From: Georgenia wutianyii
GTDB taxonomy: Bacteria > Actinomycetota > Actinomycetes > Actinomycetales > Actinomycetaceae
Direction of reading: 5' to 3'
DNA length: 64,000 bases
Assembly (NCBI RefSeq): GCF_006349365.1
Contig: NZ_CP040899.1
Coordinates: forward strand, 2,604,001 to 2,668,000
The translations under genes were made by a program, and so were the position numbers. Position 1 is the first letter of the stretch, and each line of letters begins with the position of its first letter. The notes beneath the pieces are model-generated. The model saw nothing but the letters and a program-made list of their open reading frames with translations, searched no databases and was not told the DNA's origin. Below are positions 51,662 to 58,295 of this stretch, in pieces.

Positions 51662-53892
51662 CCCCGCCCCCCGCCGCCGCCCCCCTCCCCCGCGACAGCC
51701 GACTTCCGCACGACAGCCGACTTCCGCGCGACAGCCGACTTGCGCGCGACAGCGGAGTTCCGCATGCCTCGGCACCCGGCGTCGACGACCGGGACGTGAC
51801 CGACGTCGACGTCGTCGTCGTCGGTGCCGGGCCGCGCGCTGTCTCCCTCGTCGAGCGGCTCACGGCCCGCCGGTCGGCAGACCGGCCGCTACGCGTCGTC
51901 GTCGTCGACCGGCAGGAGGTCGGGGCGGGGGCCACCTGGCGGACCGACCAGAGCGCCCACCTGCTCAACAACACCTACAGCGCCCACACGACCATCTACC
52001 CGGACGACTCCACCCCGATGTCCGGGCCGGTGACGCCGGGCCCGGACCTCGTGCGGTGGGCGAACGACGTCGTCGCCGGCGTGCCGCGGACGACAGCGCC
52101 ACCGTCCGCCGGATGGAGCGCGGGTCCACGGCCCGGCTGGGTCGCCGAGGAGGCGGCCGCGGTGCAGCCGTGGTCCTACCCCACCCGCCGGCTCCAGGGC
52201 GTGTACTTCCGCGAGCAGCTCGAGGCCGTGCTCGCCCGTGGCGGGGTGGAGCTCATCGCGGTCCGCGGCACGGTCGTCGAGATCGAGACGGCGACGGGGC
52301 GGGTGGACGATGACGGCGCGATCGGCGCGCACACAACTCGACTCTCGAGCGAAAGTCGACTGTCGAGCGAAACTCGGCTCTCGCGCGAAACTCCGCTGTC
52401 GCGGGAGGGGGACCTGGGGCGGGTGGTGCGGCTGGCGGACGGGCGGCGGTTCCGGGCGGCGGCGGTCGTGCTGGCGCAGGGGATGGTCCAGGCGCGCCGG
52501 TCCCCGCAGACCGAGGGACGCGTCGCTGCGGCGGCCCGCCACGGGCTCGTCTACGTCGAGCCGGGCATGCCCGCCGAGCGGGACTGGGACTCCGTGCCGG
52601 GCGGTGAGGACGTCGTCGTCGCCGGGCTCGGCGCGAACTTCTTCGACGTCGTCGCGCTCCTCACCGCCGGCCGGGGCGGGCGGTTCGTCGCCGGCAGCTC
52701 CCCCCTCGACCTCACCTACCTGCCCTCCGGTCGCGAGCCGCGGCTGCTCGTCGGCTCGCGCCGCGGCCTGCCCTACCGCTCGAAGTCCTGGTACGGCGGC
52801 TTCCCGCCGCGGTACGTCCCACGCCTCGCGACGCCGGAGTGGTTCGCCGCCGCCGCGACCGTTCCCGGCCAGGACTTCGCCCGCGACGTGTGGCCCCAGC
52901 TCGCCCGCGAGCTCGTCCTCGCGCACCTCACCACGCTCGTGCGCCACCACCCCGCGGCCGTCCCCTCCCTCACCGACGACGACGGCGAGCTCCCGGCGGA
53001 CCTGCTCGCCCGCGTCGCGGCCACCGACGTCGCGGACCTCGACGATCTCGTGCGTGACGTCGTCACCGACCCGGCCCGGCGGCTCCGGGTCGGCCGCCTC
53101 GACCGCCCCGACGTCCGGCTGCCCTCGCCCGAGCAGTGGCAGGCATGGACCGAGCGCTGGGTCGCCGCGGAGCAGGAGTCGATCACCCGCCCGCTCACCA
53201 GCCCGCGCGCGGCGGTCAACCGGGCGATGGGCGCGCTGCGCGGCCAGGTCGCCCGGCTCGTGCGCGCCGGGGCCATCCACCCCGCGTCGGTCGCGGCGGA
53301 CGTGCACGGCTGGTTCGACGCGCTCGGTCTCGCCCTGGCCTCCGGCCCGCCCCCGGAGCGCACGGCGCAGCTGCTCGCGCTCGTGCGGGCCGGCGTCGTC
53401 GCGCTGCTCGGCGAGGGGCTGGCCGTCACGGTCGAGGGCGGGCGGTTCGTCGCCCGCTCCCAGGTGGTGGGCCGGGAGCACCGGGTGCGCGCGCTCGTCG
53501 AGACCCGGATGTCCAAGGGGCACGTGGACGTCACCGACGACCCGCTGCTGCGCTCGCTGCTCGACTCCGGCCGGGCACGCCTGCACGCGCCCACCGGACC
53601 GGACGGCACGCCGGTGAGGACCCGCAGCCTCGATGTCAGTGCCGAGGACTTCCACCTGCTCGACGCCGCGGGCCGGCCCGACCCGCGCGTCGTCGTCATC
53701 GGCATCCCCGCGGGCGATGTCCAGCCGGGCTCGGCCATCGGCGCGACGCCGGGGGTCCCCTCACCGCTCATCGCGGGGGCGGACCGGGCCGCGGCGCAGG
53801 TGGCGGCCCTGGCGGAGGCGGCACGGGGCGGTGGCGACGGCACCCCGGACGGCGCGCGTCGGCTCGTCGGGGAGGTGGCGGCGGCCATCTGA
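51658..53892 (+). CDS. Large FAD/NAD(P)-binding protein
   Basis: 744 residues. VDVVVVGAGPRAVSLVERLTARRSADRPLRVVVVDRQEVGAGATWRTDQSAHLLNNTYSAH is the FAD-binding start of the PF13454-type FAD/NAD(P)-binding family (GxGPRxxSxxERL). A second nucleotide motif is VVVAGLGANFFDVVALLTAGRGGRFV. The C-terminal half includes SRAAVNRAMGALRGQVARL-like helices and VVVIGIPAGDVQPGSAIGATPG. These enzymes resemble N-hydroxylating and other flavin monooxygenases, but none of the close families is characterised. Two 18-bp repeat arrays give RDSRLP-like repeats at residues 13-36 and TRLSSES-like repeats near 225-248. Last gene of the operon; its role may be to process the imported ligand. Confidence 0.85.
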   Translation: MTPPPAAAPLPRDSRLPHDSRLPRDSRLARDSGVPHASAPGVDDRDVTDVDVVVVGAGPRAVSLVERLTARRSADRPLRVVVVDRQEVGAGATWRTDQSAHLLNNTYSAHTTIYPDDSTPMSGPVTPGPDLVRWANDVVAGVPRTTAPPSAGWSAGPRPGWVAEEAAAVQPWSYPTRRLQGVYFREQLEAVLARGGVELIAVRGTVVEIETATGRVDDDGAIGAHTTRLSSESRLSSETRLSRETPLSREGDLGRVVRLADGRRFRAAAVVLAQGMVQARRSPQTEGRVAAAARHGLVYVEPGMPAERDWDSVPGGEDVVVAGLGANFFDVVALLTAGRGGRFVAGSSPLDLTYLPSGREPRLLVGSRRGLPYRSKSWYGGFPPRYVPRLATPEWFAAAATVPGQDFARDVWPQLARELVLAHLTTLVRHHPAAVPSLTDDDGELPADLLARVAATDVADLDDLVRDVVTDPARRLRVGRLDRPDVRLPSPEQWQAWTERWVAAEQESITRPLTSPRAAVNRAMGALRGQVARLVRAGAIHPASVAADVHGWFDALGLALASGPPPERTAQLLALVRAGVVALLGEGLAVTVEGGRFVARSQVVGREHRVRALVETRMSKGHVDVTDDPLLRSLLDSGRARLHAPTGPDGTPVRTRSLDVSAEDFHLLDAAGRPDPRVVVIGIPAGDVQPGSAIGATPGVPSPLIAGADRAAAQVAALAEAARGGGDGTPDGARRLVGEVAAAI
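51694..51765 (+). repeat. 18-bp tandem repeat array 2 (four copies, in frame)
   Basis: GACAGCCGACTTCCGCAC and three variants, the last (51748-51765) nearly identical to the unit of array 1. It encodes the first residues of the FAD protein (DSRLPH, DSRLPR, DSRLAR, DSGVPH). Confidence 0.88.
52329..52400 (-). repeat. 18-bp tandem repeat array 3 (four copies, opposite orientation)
   Basis: Units at 52329, 52347, 52365 and 52383. The last, GCGCGAAACTCCGCTGTC, is close to the reverse complement of the array-1 unit. It encodes TRLSSESRLSSETRLSRETP inside the FAD protein. Confidence 0.85.
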
Positions 53893-53918
53893 CCATGCCG
53901 CGACGCCGCGCGCGTCCG

Positions 53919-55454
53919 TCAGGCGACGACCCGCTCCCCCGTCACCGTCGCAGCCAGAACCGCGGCGTCGCGCAGCGCGAGGTCCACCCCGACGTACCCC
54001 TGCTCCCCCGCGGCCGTCGTCACGGTGAGGGAGGCCAGCCCGAGCAGCCGCTGGACGGGTGACTGGCTCACGCGCGCGCCGTTGATGCCGCGCACCTGGA
54101 TGACGTCGGTGCGCCTGCTGAAGACACCGCGCTGCAGGTAGAGGTAGTCGCCGTCGAGCCGGTGCCCCAGCGCGCGGTAGTACGCGCGTCCCGCGACGAC
54201 GCACACCGGCACGAGGGCCACCGGCACGGCGAGCAGCCACGCGCTCCACCAGCCCCACGCGGCGCCCGCGCCGAGCACCGCGGCGAGCACGGCCGTGGCG
54301 AGCAGGTACCGCACGACGGCCCGGCGGCGCGCGACCGGCGGGTGGGCGAGCAGCGGACCGCCGGCCGGGCGTACGTCCGCGTCCAGCACGGTGGTGCCGA
54401 GGAGGACGTTGGCCAGCCGGACGGCGACGTCGCGGGTGGTGGCGGGCAGCATGACCGAGCTCTCGGACATCATCTGCTGGAGACTGACGCCGGTCATGAC
54501 CGGGGCGAGCCGGGCACCGCCGAGCAGCCGGGTGAGGAGCGGGCGGGACACGCTGACGCCGCGCAGCCGCTCCTGGTCGGCGGTGAAGGAGCGGGTGGTG
54601 AGCAGCCCACGGGTGGCGAGGAAGCGCCCGCCCGGCTCACGCACGAGCCGGTAGCCCCACCACCCCTCGGCGAAGGTGACGGCGCCGGCGCCGATCCCCA
54701 TGAGGACGAGGAGCACGAGCGACGTCGCCGCCCACGCACCCCACGGCATCCCCTCGGCGAGGGTGGTGACCCGCTCCCCGACCCACGCCTCGCGGCCCAG
54801 CAGGGAGACGAAGCCGTAGATCGTGCCGATGACCGACAGCGGGCCTGCGACGAGCCACAGGCCGAACATCTGGTAGACGACCCAGCGCCGGCGCAGCGTC
54901 TGCACCTCCTCACCGGCGACGCCGGCCAGGCGCGGGTCCACGGCCGAGGCGACGTCCCCCTCCGCCCGGCGCAGCAGCTCGGCGCGCAGCGCGAGCGCGG
55001 TCGCGCGTGGGAGCCCGTCGAGGGAGACGGTGCCCTCCATCGTGAAGGAGTTTCCGCCGGTGCCCACGCGCAGGGTGGCCAGGCCGAGGAGGCGGTTGCT
55101 CAGCGGGGCGGTGATGTCGACGGTACGGATGCGGTGCAGCGCGACCCGGTTGGTGCGGCGCACGAGGAGCCCGGTCGTGTGCTGGAGCTCCTCCCCGACG
55201 ATCCGGTAGCGGACCTTGAGGTAGTTGAGGGCCTGGTTGAGCGGGTTGAGGACGGCGAGGACGGCCAGGGCGACGACCGTGTAGCGGGCGAGGTCGTTGT
55301 CGGTGTTGAAGAACCACCACCCGGTGGCCGCCGGGACGAGCCGCACGAGCATGCGCAGGAGCGCGGCGGGCACGATCCTCGGGTCCAGCCGCTGCCAGGG
55401 CACGGCCGGGTCGTCGTCGGACTCGGCCACGCCCTCGGCGACGGCGCCGCTCAC
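53919..55454 (-). CDS. bPH2 (DUF304) domain membrane protein, YdbT-like
   Basis: 511 residues. Two bacterial PH-like domains separated by membrane helices: YLKVRYRIVGEELQHTTGLLVRRTNRVALHRIRTVDITAPLSNRLLGLATLRVGTGG near the start, and HRLDGDYLYLQRGVFSRRTDVIQVRGINGARVSQSPVQRLLGLASLTVTTAAG near the end. The motif RxxxxHRIRTVD and LLGLAxLxVxTxG is the DUF304 signature. Function is not established; membrane lipid or stress links are proposed for relatives. GTG at 55454 overlaps the stop of the small bPH2 gene. The YdbS/YdbT-like two-gene order is conserved in Gram-positives. Confidence 0.85.
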   Translation of the reverse strand: MSGAVAEGVAESDDDPAVPWQRLDPRIVPAALLRMLVRLVPAATGWWFFNTDNDLARYTVVALAVLAVLNPLNQALNYLKVRYRIVGEELQHTTGLLVRRTNRVALHRIRTVDITAPLSNRLLGLATLRVGTGGNSFTMEGTVSLDGLPRATALALRAELLRRAEGDVASAVDPRLAGVAGEEVQTLRRRWVVYQMFGLWLVAGPLSVIGTIYGFVSLLGREAWVGERVTTLAEGMPWGAWAATSLVLLVLMGIGAGAVTFAEGWWGYRLVREPGGRFLATRGLLTTRSFTADQERLRGVSVSRPLLTRLLGGARLAPVMTGVSLQQMMSESSVMLPATTRDVAVRLANVLLGTTVLDADVRPAGGPLLAHPPVARRRAVVRYLLATAVLAAVLGAGAAWGWWSAWLLAVPVALVPVCVVAGRAYYRALGHRLDGDYLYLQRGVFSRRTDVIQVRGINGARVSQSPVQRLLGLASLTVTTAAGEQGYVGVDLALRDAAVLAATVTGERVVA

Positions 55455-55957
55455 GTGGCGTCCCCGCGGGTGCGCGCGACGGCGTCGGTGAGCCGTCCGA
55501 CGAGGTCCTCGGCGGCCGCCGCCTCCAGGCCCTGGATCTCGACGGCTCCCTGGGCCGAGCCGGTCGTCACCGACACCGCGGCGAGCCCGAGCAGGCGGTG
55601 CAGGAGGTTGCGTCTGGCCTCGACGGTCTGCACGCGCGACAGCGGGGCGATGCGCCACTGTCGCCCGAGCCAGCCGGTGCGGGAGTAGACGGCGGTGCCG
55701 GTGGCCTCCCACCGGTGGGTGCGGTACCGCAGCCACGGGGCGAGGAGGACGCCGGGCAGGAGGAGGACGGTCGCCGTCGCTGCCCCGCCGAGGAGCCAGG
55801 GCCTGCCCGGCTCCCACAGCGCGGCGGGCACGAGCGTCGCGGCCAGGACGAGGAGGAGGACGATGACGCGCGACAGCAGCCAGTACGTGCGCGCTCCGGG
55901 GGCCACGCGGTGGCGGGGCGGGCGGTCGGGCGTCGGCGTGGGGTCGGGCTCGTGCAC
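55451..55957 (-). CDS. bPH2 (DUF304) domain membrane protein, YdbS-like
   Basis: 168 residues. Short Pro-rich start, two transmembrane helices (YWLLSRVIVLLLVLAATLVPAALW and PWLLGGAATATVLLLPGVLLAPWL), then one bPH2 domain: THRWEATGTAVYSRTGWLGRQWRIAPLSRVQTVEARRNLLHRLLGLAAVSVTTGSAQGAVEIQGL. GTG at 55957 has GAGGAG five to nine bases upstream. It is the first gene of a two-gene unit with the larger bPH2 gene. Confidence 0.85.
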   Translation of the reverse strand: MHEPDPTPTPDRPPRHRVAPGARTYWLLSRVIVLLLVLAATLVPAALWEPGRPWLLGGAATATVLLLPGVLLAPWLRYRTHRWEATGTAVYSRTGWLGRQWRIAPLSRVQTVEARRNLLHRLLGLAAVSVTTGSAQGAVEIQGLEAAAAEDLVGRLTDAVARTRGDAT

Positions 55958-56040
55958 GAGGTCTCCTCTGGCGCTGGCGTCAGGCCCAGCGTAGGGACGC
56001 GGCCGCGCCTCGCCATCAGCATTTCGGCTGATGGTCGACC

Positions 56041-57144
56041 TCAGCCGCCCGACCTCGCCTCGGCCGGCCCGGTGGCCGCGGCGGGTGGCCCCCGCCGTCG
56101 CCTGCTGCGGCGCGTGGGCGCGGGGCGCCCCCGCAGGTTGTCGACCAGCCGCGCGAGGACGGCCGCGACGGGCACCGCGAGGAACGCCCCGAGGATGCCC
56201 AGGAGCACCGTGCCGGCGGTGACGGACAGGAGGACGAGGAGGGGGTGGAGGGAGACGACGCGTCCCTGGATCACGGGGGTGAGGATGTGCGCCTCGACCT
56301 CCTGGACGAGGACGACGAGGACGACCACGGCGATCGCGACCGCGAACCCCCGGTCGGCGAGAGCGACGACGGCCGCGACGCTGCCCGCGAGCAGCGCGCC
56401 GAGGAACGGCAGGAGGGCGCCGAGCAGGACGAGCATGCTCAGCGGCAGGGCGAGCGGCACCTGCAGGATCCACAGCCCGACGCCGATGGTCACCGCGTCG
56501 ATCGCGGCGACGAGGAGCCGTCCGCGGAGGTAGAAGCCGATGGTCGCGAAGGACTGGGCGCCGAGCTGGTCGACGCGGGCCTGGTGGCGGGCGGGGACGA
56601 GGTCGAGGACCGCGACCCACAGCCGGCGGCCGTCCTTGACGTAGAAGAAGAGCACGACGAGGAGGATCAGGGCGCCGGCGGCGACGGCGCCGGCCTCCTC
56701 GGCAGCGCCGAGACCGCGGGAGAGGAGCCCGCCGCCGGCCACGGCGGAGCCGGCCTTGCGCGCGAGGTCCTCGATGCCGCCCGCCCCGCCGGGCAGCCCG
56801 GCGACGTCGACCCGGTCCTCGATCCGCGACAGCCCGCGGCTCACGTGGTCGGCGATCTGCGGTGCCTGCTCGGCGAGCGCCCGGCCGATGAAGACCCCCG
56901 CCCCGCCGAGGACGACGAGGAGCAGGAGGAGGATCAGGAGGGCGACGGCGGAGTCGGGCAGCCGGGTGGCGCGCAGCCGCGCCGTGAGCGGGGCGAGCAG
57001 CGCCGCGGGGAACAGGGCGAGGGCGACCGGGACGACGACGAGGCTCACCTGGCCGGCGGCGTAGCAGGCCGCGACGAGCAGGATGACGACCCCGATCGTC
57101 AGCCACACCCGTCGTCCCCAGACCACCGCCGGTGGGGCCGTCAT
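56041..57144 (-). CDS. AI-2E family transporter
   Basis: 367 residues, about eight helices. Pattern of the AI-2E/TqsA-like family: VWLTIGVVILLVAACYAAGQVSLVVVPVALALFPAALLAPLTARL at the start, LLSVTAGTVLLGILGAFLAVPVAAVLARLVDNL at the end, and the family motif HILTPVIQGRVVSLHPLLVLL. The usual PP-motif region at the N-terminus is degenerate (FPAALLAPL). Substrates in relatives include autoinducer-2, Na+/H+ or other small solutes; none can be chosen. The C-terminal 35 residues are Arg/Pro/Ala-rich (APTRRSRRRRGPPAAATGPAEARSGG). A CATACT -10-like box lies six bases before the ATG. Confidence 0.88.
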   Translation of the reverse strand: MTAPPAVVWGRRVWLTIGVVILLVAACYAAGQVSLVVVPVALALFPAALLAPLTARLRATRLPDSAVALLILLLLLVVLGGAGVFIGRALAEQAPQIADHVSRGLSRIEDRVDVAGLPGGAGGIEDLARKAGSAVAGGGLLSRGLGAAEEAGAVAAGALILLVVLFFYVKDGRRLWVAVLDLVPARHQARVDQLGAQSFATIGFYLRGRLLVAAIDAVTIGVGLWILQVPLALPLSMLVLLGALLPFLGALLAGSVAAVVALADRGFAVAIAVVVLVVLVQEVEAHILTPVIQGRVVSLHPLLVLLSVTAGTVLLGILGAFLAVPVAAVLARLVDNLRGRPAPTRRSRRRRGPPAAATGPAEARSGG

Positions 57145-57193
57145 GCGGCGAGTATGCCCCCGCGCCCTTCTCCCGGCGACAGGTCGCGCGGGG

Positions 57194-58183
57194 TCACAGC
57201 CAGTGGCGACGCCGGAACATCCGGTAGACCACGAGCGCGATGACGACCATGGCGAGCAGCGCGAGGGGGTAGCCGAAGGTCCAGCGGAGCTCGGGGATGT
57301 GCCGGAAGTTCATGCCGTAGATCGTCGCCACGAGGGTGGGGACGAAGAGGACGGCGGCCCACGCCGAGATGCGCTTGACCTGCTCGTTCTGCTGGTACCC
57401 CGCCTCGGTGAGACGCCGCATCTCGTCGTTCTGCTGCTGCGCGACGAGGGTGGCGTGGACGGCGAGCGCGTTCTGCAGGAGCACGCGGAACGCCTCGACC
57501 CTGCTGTCGACGCGCAGCACATGGTCGTGCACGTCGCGCAGCCGGTGCCGCAGCTCGACGTCCCCGTCCTGCCCGAGGTGGTCCCCGAGCTGCTCGAGCA
57601 CGCCCGCGAGCGGGTGGGTCGCCCGCTGGAAGGCCATGACCTCGCGGGAGAGCTCGTAGATGCGCCGGGAGACGGTCGGTGAGCTGTCGAACAGCTCGTC
57701 CTCGATCTCGTCGATGTCGTTCTCGAGCCCGGCGACGACGGGCCCGTACCGGTCGACGACGTCGTCCAGCACCGCGTGGAGGACGGCGCCCGGGCCGAGG
57801 CGCAGGGACTGCGGGTCCGCCTCCAGCCGCCGGCGCACGTCGTCGAGGGTGGGCGTGCCGGCGTGCTCGACGGTGACGACGAAGCCGGGCCCGGTGACGA
57901 CGTGGAGCTCACCGAACTCGACCTTCTCCGGCTCCTCGACGTACCGGGCGGTGCGCAGGACGACGGCGAGGGTCGCGCCGTAGACCTCGAGCTTGGCGCG
58001 CTGGTGCGCCTCGTTGACGTCCTCCTCGGTGAGGGCGTGGAGGCCGAACTGGCGGGCCACCCGGCGGATCTCCACCGGGGTGGGTGAGCGCAGCGCCGCC
58101 CAGACCGTCGCGCCGCGCTCGCCCGGGGCGTCGGTGGGGCCGTCGGTACGGACGCCGTCGACGTAGCAGGCGCTGTCGGCCAT
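57194..58183 (-). CDS. corA: CorA-family Mg2+/Co2+ transporter
   Basis: 329 residues. A long cytoplasmic alpha/beta domain (ADSACYVDGVRTDGPTDAPGERGATVWAALRSPTPVEIRRVARQFGLH) leads to the long stalk helix and two transmembrane helices. The selectivity signature YGMNF is near residue 290, between the first helix (VKRISAWAAVLFVPTLVATIYGMNF) and the second (YPLALLAMVVIALVVYRMF), with a basic C-terminus RRRHWL. This is the standard pentameric CorA channel for Mg2+ or Co2+. ATG at 58183 has AAAGG eight bases upstream. Confidence 0.94.
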   Translation of the reverse strand: MADSACYVDGVRTDGPTDAPGERGATVWAALRSPTPVEIRRVARQFGLHALTEEDVNEAHQRAKLEVYGATLAVVLRTARYVEEPEKVEFGELHVVTGPGFVVTVEHAGTPTLDDVRRRLEADPQSLRLGPGAVLHAVLDDVVDRYGPVVAGLENDIDEIEDELFDSSPTVSRRIYELSREVMAFQRATHPLAGVLEQLGDHLGQDGDVELRHRLRDVHDHVLRVDSRVEAFRVLLQNALAVHATLVAQQQNDEMRRLTEAGYQQNEQVKRISAWAAVLFVPTLVATIYGMNFRHIPELRWTFGYPLALLAMVVIALVVYRMFRRRHWL

Positions 58184-58256
58184 AACAAGCCTTTCCGCTG
58201 CCGTCCTGCGGCCCGCGCCGGGCTCGCGGGCCGATTCTCCCGCGCCGCCCCCTGGT

Positions 58257-58290
58257 CCACCAGTCCCCGGCGCGTGCCGGGGACCGGTGG
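58257..58290 (-). terminator. Hairpin terminator after the MMPL gene
   Basis: 15-bp arms (58257-58271 and 58276-58290) with one mismatch and a GCGT loop, just past the 3' end of the MMPL gene. Confidence 0.7.
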
Positions 58291-58295
58291 CCGGG

